A stretch of DNA of 64,000 bases from Phytophthora quininea (lineage: Eukaryota > Oomycota > Peronosporomycetes > Peronosporales > Peronosporaceae): contig JAAVTG010001003.1 in the NCBI GenBank assembly GCA_011947345.1, positions 1,488,001 through 1,552,000 of the forward strand, read 5' to 3'. Shown one piece after another: positions 45,766 to 56,286 of this stretch. A program made the translations under genes and the position numbers. Positions within the stretch are counted from its first letter, which is position 1. Every line of letters begins with the position of its first letter. Below the pieces are notes generated by a model, which made no database searches, was not told the DNA's origin, and saw only the letters and a program-made list of their open reading frames with translations.

Positions 45766-46931
45766 ATGGTGGACATGGTGAAGGTGGAGGGCAGTTACTG
45801 CGAGTGGCAACGGCGTCGTCTGCTGTAGTGCGCAGTGTGGTACGTGTACACTCCATTCGAGCGAACCGGAAAGCTCCAGGTCTGCGAAACCAACACCTGA
45901 GTACCATTGAGCTCGTAGCTGCTTTGTCTTCGGGCGGAGTGTTGAACGGAGCGCAGCTGAATTCGACAGATCTCACGTTCGATGCTCGAGCTGCCCAGCT
46001 AGACACCAACAAGGAAGCAGTTTTCAAGACCAACTCCCGCACTGGCGGCAGCATTTCTCTTATGCTTCAAGGCGCTCTCCCAGTACTCGCTTTCCGTAGC
46101 AGTCCAACGCATTTAGTGTTGGGCGGTGGCACCCACGTCAGCTTCAGCCCAACGACCGATTTCATGCAAATTCCGCTGCGCTCTCTCCTGTCTCGCTTCG
46201 GAGTTGAGTACGAGATGGAGGTGACGAAACGCATGTTCCCTGGAAGTGATCCTGCTGGGGAGGTGCAGCTTTCGATGAATACTACGAACTACGAGGACAC
46301 TCTAAAGGCGATCGATTTGACCGATCCATCGGCTTCAATCTGCCGCGCTTTCATCCGCGTGACAGCGTTCGGCGTATCGGCGACCGAGCAGCTAGCTGGT
46401 CACTACGCAAAGGTGGTGACGATCGCTATTGCTCAGACATTCAAGAGTGGAGATGGCGGAATAGAGTTCCCCATTGACACTGAAAGTATTGTAGAGGCAA
46501 CACCTCAGCCTCGTCTGAAGAAGAAATCGCACTTCAGAGGCAAGAAGCCCAAGGAGAAAACTGCAGTATCGGTTCTCATTGTGCTGGAGACCACGACCGC
46601 TGGGCTTCTGTCGGTGGACCGTACTGTCAGTCTCTCCGAGCTAACGCCCGAAGCTCTTGCTGAGCAAATGACTTCAAGGCTGCGCGAGTACTTGAAAAGT
46701 GGTGCTTGCGTTGACGAACACCTGGCTGACAACGCAGTTGTGTTCATGACGTTGGCAAAAGGCACGTCTCGACTGCGTGTACCAGGCAAAGCGCTTCGCT
46801 CGTCTCAGCACTTGGAGACGGCGCTAGAGATTGCATCTCGAATTTCAGGCGCTACGTATCGACTTCAAGACGAAGGACCGAGCGCTCTCTTAGAGGTTGA
46901 TGGCATTGGCTTGCAGCGACACCGTGCATGA
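45744..46931 (+). CDS. RTCA: RNA 3'-terminal phosphate cyclase
   Basis: Converts a 3'-phosphate end of RNA to a 2',3'-cyclic phosphate using ATP through a His-AMP intermediate. The 395-residue frame is intact. The N-terminus has the nucleotide-binding GGHGEGGGQLLR motif, followed by RANRKAPGLRNQHL, RTGGSISLMLQGALPVL and TDPSASICRAF, all typical of the family. CVDEHLADNAVVFMTLAKG and SSQHLETALEIASRI lie near the C-terminus, the latter His being the best candidate for adenylylation. An insert rich in Lys (RLKKKSHFRGKKPKEKT) lies in a loop. ATG 45744 gives the usual length, but the frame is open upstream as SRSRSIHSVEEKVKPKAPKR, which leaves room for a TatD fusion. Confidence 0.92.
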   Translation: MPEAIVLNGGHGEGGGQLLRVATASSAVVRSVVRVHSIRANRKAPGLRNQHLSTIELVAALSSGGVLNGAQLNSTDLTFDARAAQLDTNKEAVFKTNSRTGGSISLMLQGALPVLAFRSSPTHLVLGGGTHVSFSPTTDFMQIPLRSLLSRFGVEYEMEVTKRMFPGSDPAGEVQLSMNTTNYEDTLKAIDLTDPSASICRAFIRVTAFGVSATEQLAGHYAKVVTIAIAQTFKSGDGGIEFPIDTESIVEATPQPRLKKKSHFRGKKPKEKTAVSVLIVLETTTAGLLSVDRTVSLSELTPEALAEQMTSRLREYLKSGACVDEHLADNAVVFMTLAKGTSRLRVPGKALRSSQHLETALEIASRISGATYRLQDEGPSALLEVDGIGLQRHRA

Positions 46932-46984
46932 ACACTAGACTGATGCCACATGAATATACAGCTCTATTCTCCCAAAACCTTTCC

Positions 46985-47997
46985 TTACTTCGGAGACATC
47001 TTCCGCTTCTTGTGTGCGTCCTGGCGCTGCTGTTTCTCGTTGAGCTTCTTCGCTAGCGACTTCTTGGCCTCCTCGCCCTTGTTCCAGTACTGGCCATCAC
47101 GTTGTCGGAAGCTGGCTTTCGGCGCGCTCCCCGGCGCATCCAGACTGATCAGCACCATGCGGTCCCCGATCTTCATTCCGCTGCGTCGAGCAGCGGCCAG
47201 CGCCTCGTCCTCGGTCGAGAACTCGACGTACCCAAAGCCCTTGAGCTTCTTGGTGTGGTTCCAGATCGGCAGGCGGACACTGGTGATCGTGCCGCAAGAC
47301 GCCAGGGCCTCCTTGATGGTGTCCTCCTCCACATCGTAGGGCAGCTGCTTCACAAACACCGTGCGGCATCCTTTCACCGCCTTCTTAGTAGCGTATTGGG
47401 TCTTCTCATGGAGTGCCTGCTCTGTAGCTCGTGGTGCCTCCGCACGACGAATCGACAGGTACCGATTGAACAGGTACTTGCCATCTAGCTTTAGCGCCTT
47501 TTTCAACGCTGCTTCGTCGTCAAACACCACGTGGGCGTAGCCTCTGGGCTTGCCAGAGTCTTGGTAGCGAGGCATGCGCACCTCTCGGACCGTTCCGCAA
47601 GAGGAAAAGTGCGTGACCAGGTCGCTCTCATTGGCCTTGTACGGGATGCCCTCCACATAGACGGTGGCCTCTGTCTTGCGGTCGATCTCGCCCTGCAGCT
47701 CGTCGTCCTCTTCTGTAGCAACTTGCTCCTTCTTGTCCTTCTTTTGTTTGGTTTTACTCTTCTTTACTGGCTCCTCCTTCAGCTCTTCCTCCTCTTCTCC
47801 TCTGCTTCGTCCGATGACTCTTGCTGTTGTTCTGGAGCAGGTCGGAACAGAGCGTTCTCCGTCTCGTCGTCGGACTCACCGTCGCTGTCGTTGTCGCTGC
47901 TTTCGGCTGAAGATGGAGAGGCGGATTGCTCCTCATTCTCGACGGCGTCGGTCTCCTCGCGGCTGCGCTTCTTCTTCTTGAACAGCATCGGCGCCAT
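46985..47997 (-). CDS. Two-RRM nucleolar RNA-binding protein
   Basis: From ATG 47997 the N-terminal third is acidic and Ser/Glu-rich with basic clusters (FKKKKRSREE; SSAESSDNDSDGESDDE; KKSKTKQKKDKKE), like nucleolin/NSR1-type proteins. RRM1 begins at ATVYVEGIPYKANESD with an RNP1-like PRGYAHVVF. RRM2 has CRTVFVKQLPYDVEE and RNP1 LKGFGYVEF. The C-terminus is basic (KKLNEKQQRQDAHKKRKMS), a likely nucleolar signal. A base is missing around 47800, where the acidic stretch changes frame. It probably works in ribosome biogenesis. It converges on RTCA with 53 bp between stops. Confidence 0.85.
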
Positions 47998-48108
47998 GAT
48001 GACCTTCAAGTGACTTTTTGACTGGCGCAGCGACTGCAATAACGTTCTGCCCGATCATTGGACAAAATAAGGTGGAGGATAGAAAAAGCCTCGACGCAGA
48101 GCAGGACA

Positions 48109-49727
48109 ATGAGCGACTCGGACGGCGAGGAGATCAAGCTCTACAACGCTCGAGCGCAACCAGAAGCGCCAGATCTTCGGTGCGAACGCATGTCCTCCTT
48201 CTCCGTTGAATGATGCCCAGCGTAGTCCCATTTTAGAGCGATGTTTCTAACGGATTGACGCACTGCTGCTGCCAGTCTCGCTCTCCTCGTCCTCAGACGA
48301 AGATGACGGCTACGACGACGTGTCGTTCGGCACTCCGACCAAGAGACGACGGAAGACAGCGGCATCGCCTGCGAAATCCCCAAAAGCCCCGCCAAAGCAG
48401 GTCCAAAGAGTGATCAATAGAGGAGGCTTTATTATCAGCTGCTGATGGCTATTCTGTTGCAAATTCAGTGCCTGTGGTGGACGTTGAAGACTACGACGAC
48501 GATGATCTTTACACAGAGAGCGAGAAGGAGGCGGAGCGACAACGCAAACTGCAGCTAGAACGCGAAGTCCGCCAAACGCTGGCCTCGGACAAGGTGCTGA
48601 ACCAGACGCGCGCAGTGTTCGACCGAGTGTCGTCGGCCAAACATGAGGTGGTGCTGCTGGACTCAAGTGACGAGGAGGACAGCCAGGAGAGTAGTCCGGT
48701 GGCGATCGTCGAACCGCCGCCTGCTCCGGTCGAGGTCGCGCCGCCGGAACCTGTGGCGGATAAGGGGACGAGGATCATCCTTCGTGTTCAGTCAAATGGA
48801 GGAGCCATTGATGAGATTCCGATCCACTCGGTAAGTACGACAAGACGGTGTGACGTAGAAGGATTTGCTTACGCTGTGGCTTTGTCAGAAAGAAACGTTC
48901 GAAGCGCTGTACTCGAGTTTCTGCGACCTTCATGGTCTGCCTCGGTCGGCCGTAAAATTATCGTTGGATGGCCAGGCGCTTGCACTGACCGATACGCCAG
49001 ACAACAACGACTTAGAGTCGGGGGATTTGATCGACGCCAAGGTGGATTTTACAAAGCAAGACCCGTCCAAGAAAAAGTATCTGCGCCTGCGGCTTGTGGT
49101 GTTTGGCAGACGCTCGGAAGTCTTCAAGATCGATTCGGTGCGTTAGTGTTTCTTGGTGTGGGAGGTTTTAATTTTTGCCAACGACCTTGTGTCTGCTACA
49201 GAGAGAAACTGTAGAAAAACTGCACTCGAGCTACTGCAAGCGGCACGGGATTTCCAACCCTGATGACGTCGTTATGAGTTTGCAAGGCCGGGAGCTCCGG
49301 CTAAACGAGCGAATCGACTTTTACGGACTCATCAATGACGATGAGATCTCGGTCAAAGTCAGCAACTATGTGGACCCGCGATCGATCGAAATTCAGCTTC
49401 GATACGCAGGAAGAGAGTCCGAGACCCAGCATATTCTTCCAGTAAGTGAAGTGTAGCTTTTTTATCGTTTTTGTTTTTGTTTTCAACGGAATACATACGC
49501 AACAGGAGTCCAAGGTGGAAGAACTGATCGCCAAGATCTCAAAGGCAAGAAAGATGGAGGCATCGAGTTTGTCGCTCATCATTGACGGCGAACGAATGAA
49601 GCCCGAAGAAACTTTCCAGGTATGAAGTCGTTCGAGACGCACTTGAAGTCCACACTAATTGCTTCGTTACCATCCATAGACCTATGACTTAGAAGGAGGT
49701 GAACTGATCGAAGTCAAGATTGTTTGA
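48109..49727 (+). CDS. Protein with three tandem SUMO-like domains (Rad60/Esc2/NIP45-like)
   Basis: A disordered acidic N-terminus (SLSSSSDEDDGYDDVSFG) with a basic RRRKT patch leads to SIM-like motifs VVDVEDYDDDD and VVLLDSSDEED. Three ubiquitin-like folds follow: one from IILRVQSNG to DLIDAKVDF, one from YLRLRLVVFG to DEISVKVSN, one from IEIQLRYAG to the C-terminal ELIEVKIV. Each resembles the Rad60-type SUMO-like domain and has no GG tail. Introns 48831-48888, 49138-49201 and 49442-49505 cut each domain at the same place; another at 49620-49679 precedes the last exon. Family members act in SUMO-dependent genome maintenance. The 5' exon joins (48109 to about 48468) are not fully resolved. 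Confidence 0.78.
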
Positions 49728-49830
49728 CATCGCATCTTATTAGCAAGTTTTGCATCTCCTGTCAAAGCACTGGAGAGCCCTTCATTGTAAAATACTTTCC
49801 TCGTAGCAGCCAAATATTCATCCGATACGA

Positions 49831-50717
49831 CTACACTTTCTCGTCGCCATCGTCCACAGCCGTCTGCACGCCCCGCTTCACTCGCGACAGCAGAAGCATC
49901 AGCAGCAACGCCGACACATGAGCTGCCAACAAACCTCCGTACCACACCGGAGCCCACGGTGTGTTCAACTCCAGGAACGGGTACGGCCAGAAGCCTCTCG
50001 CGATCGTGCCATGCACAATCCACGCAAACACAGCGTACGTCGATGGCCAGGCCATGATCAGTGGCAGTGCATCTCTAGAAACCGCATGTCTGGAGGCAAA
50101 GAAGTCCAATTGTAACAGCAGCACATTGGCTCCGTGTTGGCAGTAGCTGATGCCGTTCAGAATCGACTCGGGATGGCCCGTCCGGACCGCGTACGGGTAC
50201 AGCACTGTCCACACCACGACGCAGATGAGCAGCGACGCAGCCAGACAGACGTCCAGCACCAGCTCCAGGTTGATCCAGTGCCAGCCGCCGCTCCGGAGAA
50301 TGCGACGGCGACTGGTGAAAGGACTGTCGGTGCCGTCGTTGTCCAATAGCGCAGTATACGCTGCTGCCCGCTCCCCATTCTCGCGTAGTAGCAGCTGGCG
50401 CGTGTTCCAGGCCGCCAGAGCAAAGTAAACGCCCTGCAGAACGAAGTTCCACGACGTGTAGAAGGCCAAACAGCGGAAGTGCGAGCGCCACACGTCGCAG
50501 ATCTGGACCAGCAGGAAGAAAGTGGCGGCGGCGGCTCTGTAGGCGCCGAGAGCGCGCAGCGTCCAGCAGCTGCGCGGCTGCAACAGGGCGGAGGCCTCGC
50601 TGGAGAGGGGAGGCTGTCCATGCGGCCCCGGCGCCGCGAGATGAGCCACAGCGACGTCAACAGAGCGGCCACGATCTCCGCCGCCACCACCAGCGGCTCC
50701 CATTGCGCTGCCAACAT
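49831..50717 (-). CDS. Multi-pass membrane protein, rolling-stone/AIG1-like
   Basis: Six to seven membrane segments: AAATFFLLVQICDVW, RCLAFYTSWNFVLQGVYFAL, LDVCLAASLLICVVVWTVL, HGANVLLLQLDFFA, AWPSTYAVFAWIVHG and LAAHVSALLLMLLL. The FYTSWNFVLQGVYFAL stretch and HGANVLLLQLD are reminiscent of the rolling-stone/AIG1-FAR17a group, whose members include lipid hydrolases with Thr/His residues; this likeness is weak. The best N-terminus is ATG 50717 (MLAAQWEPLVVAAEIVAALL, another membrane segment), joined to the main frame by one missing base at CCCC 50625-50628. ATG 50703 would give a shorter, poorer start. Confidence 0.7.
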
Positions 50718-50872
50718 GGCGGATACGAGTTTCAGCCAATGAGCGACTGGTCAACTTCAACTTCGAAGAAAGTTTTCGAAGATGCTGACTTCAGACTTCG
50801 GATGGCACCAGGATTGCCGATGGGAATGAGTTTCGACCGTCATTGCGGAATTCGCCAGCGACAGCAGCAGCA

Positions 50873-51115
50873 ATGGCAGGAGTCTTGTACGCGGCAGTGG
50901 TCTCCAGCATCCTCGACTTCGTGGACGACGCGCTTGGATGGCTGCCGAGCTCCTCTCGAGTGCCCAGAGGCACGAGGTCGCGGCAGGTGCAGTGCTTCGA
51001 GCTGTCCCCTGTGGACTCGTCCGCCCAGCCAACGCCTCGCTTCGACAACGATAAAGTGAACACTCCAGAAGTTGTCAAAGACCAAGACAAGCCCAGCTTC
51101 CCTCCTCCCGCTTAA
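50873..51115 (+). CDS. Small hypothetical protein (80 aa)
   Basis: ATG 50873 follows AGCAGCAGCA. The protein begins with a hydrophobic stretch (MAGVLYAAVVSSILDFVDDA) and continues polar and Pro/Ser-rich to FPPPA. No family recognised. It sits between two genes on the other strand, diverging from the membrane protein by 155 bp and ending about 50 bp from the IFT56 stop, which supports a real short gene without proving it. Confidence 0.45.
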   Translation: MAGVLYAAVVSSILDFVDDALGWLPSSSRVPRGTRSRQVQCFELSPVDSSAQPTPRFDNDKVNTPEVVKDQDKPSFPPPA

Positions 51116-51164
51116 AGCGGCAAAACAGCTAGCAACTTGCCATGAAATACAAAGTGTTGAAAGC

Positions 51165-53014
51165 TTAGCGTCGAGTCAAAGTTGACGCCACCCACTTGCT
51201 GAGAACACTGACGAGTTTGGAGGCCTCGACCACGTTCTTCGAGTTGCCCAGCAGCTGCAATACTTCGTCGCATCTGTGTGAGAGGCTGCTCCTTGCAGAA
51301 GTTCTTGACCGGTAGCGATGCGCCGGAAGAAGCCCATGCAAGCACCGCGTTTGGCCTCCCAATACTCCGGATCTGGATCCAGTCGCTCCAACACGTCGAA
51401 CGCCTTGACAGCGTAGTAAAACTCTTGCCTCTTGTAGCAGTCGTTGGCGATCTGCTTGAGTAACGCGAACGCAGACTGCGAGTTCTCCAGCTTGAGGTAG
51501 ATCTCCCACGCCATGGATGCACGACCGCTACTGATGTAACAGCGTGCAAGCCAGCTACAGAGCACCAAGTGGGACCGCAAGTTTGGGTTCTGGACCCGCA
51601 GCAGCGCTTCTTCAGCTTCACGATACGCCCCGGTCGCTGCCAAAGCCACCCCGTAATTCCAGTTGAAGGCATCATCATTATTCAAATAAGCAGCGATGGA
51701 GCTCAGGTAAATGTTGGCCTCGCCAAACTCCTTCCGCAGTAGGAAGTACGACGCCATGCACTGGCGACCAGGGATCGTATCACAATTGTCTGCAGACGAC
51801 CCAGCGGCATGGAAATACTTCTCGGCCAGGAAAATGTGCTCCTTAGAGTGCGTCTGCTCACCGATCACTGCGTGTAAGACAGCCTTGATCGACAGTTCAG
51901 CTGCAGTGTGCGGCTCTATATCCTCTACTAGAGCGAAAGCTTTATGGTACTCGCGGCGCTTGAGATGCAGCAGCACCAAGTTCAGCTGAGCCTCCTCGAG
52001 ATGACCCACTAGCGGACTCAAGACTCTCTCAGCAGCTTGACTGTCACGGTCAGCCCCGTCAGACACGCGGAAAATGGCCAAGTTGTGCTGCATCACGTCG
52101 GTCATTCCGGACTCAGCGCTTGTCGAAGTGGATCGTGGATAAATCGTGCTACTCGATGCACACGGATGGTCTGGAAAGCGTCTTGTAAAGTCGTCCAGAA
52201 CAGACTTGGCCTCTAGGGCACTGTACAAGTGGTAGTTGCAGCACGCCTTCAAATTGGCCGCGAAGAAGCTGTCCGGGTGACCAGCAAGATACACCGCCAG
52301 TAGCTCCAATGCCACGTCGTAGTAGTCCATCTTAAAGTAGCACAAGGCGAGATACACGTGGATCGCGGAAGCGTCCTGGTTGCTGTTCGTCTTTGACGCT
52401 GCGATCAGCCGTTTGTAAATCTCCGCAGCCTCCTGGAAGTTACGACGTGTGAAGCTGGTAGCTGCAAGAGCTAGCTGGTCTGGAACGGACTCTTGGGACA
52501 GTTGCTGGTATCGATCCAGCAGCGTCTGCTCGCCGTGCTCTCGTCGATGAGCAAGAAGAAAGAGGAGTCGATTGCAAAGCTCGCTCCTTGAGCTACTGAG
52601 CGCTGCATGCTCCGCATCGTCAAGGTCTTGTAAGTAGTACAAGCAGCATGCACGGCTGAGTCGCCAACTCTTCAAGTCGCTTGCGGTTGCTTCGGAAGAC
52701 GCGATGAGCTGGTCGAAACGTGCCAACGCTTGACCGAAGTCTCCGCTGTGGAATTGACAGTATGCTTCCCACCAGCAGCACCGCAGGATGTCCTGGCTTG
52801 TCACGGAGGTTTTCTTTGAACGAGTTTGGTCCTGCTCGTCCTGCTGGCGCTTCAAAACTCGCAGCAGCGTCAAGGCTCCAGCGAAATCTTGCTTGTCCAC
52901 ATACGTGCTCAGCTCGAAGATCTCTTGACGAGATTTCTCACTCTGCTGTCGAGCCGTGCTTTGTGCTGTTCTGCTACCATGCGAGCTCAACTTCTGCTGC
53001 TTGGGCACGAACAT
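51165..53014 (-). CDS. IFT56: Intraflagellar transport protein 56 (TTC26/DYF-13)
   Basis: Component of IFT-B, needed for flagellar assembly. From ATG 53014, about 615 residues of TPR-like helical repeats (FELSTYVDKQDFAGALTLL, LALAATSFTRRNFQEAAEIY, VYLALCYFKMDYYDVALELL). The C-terminal part is strongly diagnostic: DDAFNWNYGVALAATGAYRE, SWLARCYISSGRASMAWEIY, IANDCYKRQEFYYAVKAFDV and LERLDPDPEYWEAKRGA. A frame break near 51283 is repaired by one A and restores CDEVLQLLGNSKNVVEASKL to the stop at 51165. As written the frame ends at 51176 with a garbled tail. Presence fits a zoosporic organism. Confidence 0.92.
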
Positions 53015-53110
53015 TCTCAGCGTCTAAAGGAGGAACAACATGATTGAACCACCAAGCAGTAGAAGACAGTACAATATCAACAACTCTTCATGTTACTTCT
53101 CGTTGGGCAC

Positions 53111-55118
53111 TTACTGATTGCCGCCCTTGGTCTCTTCGTCTTCTTCCCGTGGCCTTCCAGCCGACTTGCTGGGGACTGGGATTCGGAACAGTCGCGGGCG
53201 TGAGGTTGTCGTTGGTCTTGGTAGGTTGCTTGGCTGGGTGCTACGAGCGCCGTACAAGCTGAAATTGGGGGTTCTGGCCTCACTGCTCTTGGTTTCTTCG
53301 TCCGGATCCTGCGTCAATGGGATATCTCCGGGCGAGGGCTCCGAGTTCTCGTTGGAAATGCTTGATCCCTGCGAGCTGCGGCGAAGTCTTCCGGCATCGA
53401 TCGAGTCCTGAGACTGACTCGACCCAGATAAGTTTTGAATCACCACAAAGCGTTCCTGCATCTGTCGAATCTCCTCCTGACGCTTCTTCTTCTTCTCCAC
53501 TTGCTGTTTTTATATAACCTTTCCTGCTCATCATGCACCAAGTCCTCCTCGTAGTCCTGAACGTCTTCTTGGGCCAGCTCTTGCAGTCTCCGTCCATTTA
53601 CGCCCAGTGCCTCCTTCTGCAGCACTGCAGCTTTTGATGGAGGCGTGTCTGCACGAGTTCGAGCACGACTCAGAAGGCGTTCGCTTTCCTTGGCCTTGAT
53701 CTCGCGCTGCAGCTCAAGGATCTGAAATATGCAACACTGTCAGTGAACAGAAGTTTGAAAAAAAAAATGGCGTGGGCGGCTGCACGTACCCTGGCTTGCA
53801 GCTCAACCACACTCCGCACTTGAGGGGGTTTTGCCATCAACCAGCACGTCGTCAAGTGTGCGCTGCACTCGACCGAGTTCCTCACGAGCAACTTCGCCTT
53901 CCGCCTGGACCTTCTTCAGCGTTTCCGTCAACGTCTCGTGAGCTTTGTTCAAAGTCTCCACTTTCGTCTTGTGGGCTTTCTTCAGAGCTGCAATCTCGTC
54001 GTCGTGGGTCTTCTTCGCCGCTGCAAGCTTCTCCGCTGCGAATTTCTCCTGGGCATCTTTAAGCTGCTGCTCGCGCTCTTTCTTCAGCGCCTCGATCTCC
54101 GCCATTTGTTCAGCCATTACGATTTTAAAAGCTTTTTCTCCTCCTCGTGCGCCGTCTTGAGCTTCGCACGTTCTTCTTCGAACTGCTTCTTCAGCTTCAT
54201 CCCCAGCACGCTGTCTTCTGGTGGCACGTCGGGGCGGAGCCGTTTCTTTCCAGCCGCCTTGGACTTGGCCGGACTCGCAACATTGGCGGCTGAGGACTGC
54301 GATCCAGCTACGGGCGCGTGGCGAACCCTTTTCGTAGGACGAGGCCGCGGCGGGGACGACAGGGCTTGTGACGGGCTCTGGGTGGACTGCGTGTCTTCTA
54401 GGATCCTTTTGCGCGTACGCGCAGACACGGACATCTCGTCCTCACTGAGCTGTTTGTGAAGAGCTTCGTTCTCCTTCGTCAAGCCGCTCGGCCTGCAACA
54501 CACAGCAGCATTAGATGCATCACCCAACCGAATAAAAGCTTAAGATGAACACGTACAATATCTCAAAGGTGTACGCCAGGTAGACTGAGCACGTAGTAAG
54601 CATCAGTACGTTTTCTGAGAGAGCAACAACAGCAAGCTCCTCACCTCTACCGTCCGGATTGGCGAAGTGCACCACATCTCCAGACTTGAGTGTCGCCTTA
54701 TTCTTGTAGCCGAGTCGCCTGCGGTGCACGTAGGTCCCGTAGCGACTACTTCGCAAGCATTCCACAGCGTTAGAAACACATCAATCCTGTTCCTCCAGCA
54801 TTCAAACACGCACCTCTTGTCCTCCACCTCAACGATTGGAGTTCCCTGGCTGTCCTTGCCCTTATAGGAAACGATGCAGTGCTGTCATGTACATAGATGA
54901 AATCAATTAGAAATTTCTACCCCCAAGGCTCAAAGCAGCCGTACCAAGCCACTGATGCAGGCCTTGTCGACGATGAGGTCCGACTTGGACCGCACGCGGC
55001 CGATGCAGTGCTGCGAACGGAAGAACTCCAGCATCGTCTGCAGGTCCGGGTCGCGGTGCTCCGGCGCCAGCACGAAGCGGCCCCACGGCAGCAGCTTGCT
55101 CTTGTCCTCGGCCTTCAT
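53111..55118 (-). CDS. FHA-domain coiled-coil protein
   Basis: Starts at ATG 55118. An FHA phosphothreonine-binding domain is spread over several short exons: GRFVLAPEHRDPDL, FRSQHCIGRVRSKSDLIVDK, CISGLHCIVSYKG, RYGTYVHRRRLGYKNKA and LKSGDVVHFANP. It carries the conserved GR, SxxH-like and YGTYVH positions. A disordered region with Pro/Ser/Lys-rich sequence (SSPPRPRPTKRVRHAP) and long coiled coils follow (EEERAKLKTAHEEEKKLL; MAEIEALKKEREQQLKDAQE; LQARILELQREIKAKESERL). The C-terminal tail is Ser/Thr/Pro-rich. Missing bases at TTTT 54123-54126, GGGGG 53824-53828 and the T-run 53507-53511 interrupt the frame. Splice sites include intron 3' end at 54746 and the 53.7-kb intron. The role is unknown; nuclear or centrosomal signalling is plausible for this architecture. 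Confidence 0.78.
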
Positions 55119-55298
55119 GTGCTTGCAGAGTGAGGTCTCAATTCAAAACTGTCGCTGGATTGGATTCCCGCCCAAACAGCTGGGTCAGGTTTATCTAGCA
55201 CTTTGTATGTAGAAAGTTCTTTAAATTGAGATGTCTAATTGGCTGGAAACGAGGTATACATACCTCCATACAATTGGAAACCGCTTCCAAGGGCGACC

Positions 55299-56209
55299 AT
55301 GACGACTGCGCACCGACCGACTTGGCACGCCGCTGTGGGCCAGACGAACGAGGGAGGATGGCAGGCCGGCGGCCAGCTGAGCGACCAAGTGTCGGCGAGG
55401 GATCTGCCGGCGCACAAGCGGCTTAAGATGCGGTAAGTTGGCGGCTACAGGATGGCTAAAGCGGGGTCTGTTTAGAGCTGATGAAGGTCACTGCAGCCAG
55501 GTGGGGCAGGGCACAGCCAATGAGGTGGAGCTGCTGGACCTGAGGGAGGAGTTAGAGCGCAAGGAGGAGAAGCACGAGCTGGAGAAGGGCCGCAAGAAGG
55601 ACACGGCGCAAGGTGCGAAGAGCTTTGGCAGTGGGTTTCTAAACGTGTTTCTAATTGCCTGGGAGCAGAGAAATTGCGCCGTCTGGAGGAGAACAAGAAG
55701 ATCCTTTTGCTGGGGGACGCAGAAGCGGACGAGCGGGAGTCGCAGCTGAAGAAAGTGGCGAGCAAATACGACGACGCAGACGATGGCGGAGACTCAGACG
55801 AGTCCAGCGATTCCGACAGTGACAGGTGCGTTGTGTTTCTAAATAGTGAGTGGCGTGGATTTCGAGAACTCATTACTGTTTCTTTTCTTTTGATAGTGAC
55901 GACGAGGATGAAGAAGCTGAGCTGATGAGAGAGTTGGAGAAGATCAAGCAGGAGAGGGAAGAAGAGCGGCTACGGAAAGAGGAGGAAGAACGCAAAGCGG
56001 CCGAGCAACAGTCGCGAGAGGAGATCCTGCAGGGCAATCCACTGACGCAGCAGCACGCTGCAGGCAGCGCCAAGATGAAGCGTCGGTGGAATGACGACGT
56101 GGTCTTCAAGAACCAGTCCAGGAACGAGCCGGAGCTCAAAAAGCGCTTCATCAACGACACCATCCGCAACGACTTCCACCGTCGCTTCCTGAACAAGTAC
56201 ATCCAGTAG
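55299..56209 (+). CDS. CWC15: Spliceosome-associated protein CWC15
   Basis: Four exons (55299-55432, 55497-55612, 55669-55825, 55897-56209) with GT-AG introns of 56-71 nt give an intact 239-residue protein. The N-terminus MTTAHRPTWHAAVG with LSDQVSARDLPAHKRLKMR and VGQGTANEVELLDLREELE is the conserved Cwf15/Cwc15 signature. The middle is acidic (DDADDGGDSDESSDSDSDDE), and the C-terminus has KMKRRWNDDVVFKNQSRNE and the terminal NDFHRRFLNKYIQ, also conserved. CWC15 belongs to the Prp19/CDC5L complex of the active spliceosome. It diverges from the FHA gene with 180 bp between starts. Confidence 0.95.
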
Positions 56210-56286
56210 AGAGGGCGCTACATTAGGCTGTGAAATGATATTCTTTCTGCATGCACGTTGGTCTGATGCTGTATGCAGCTCGTCAG

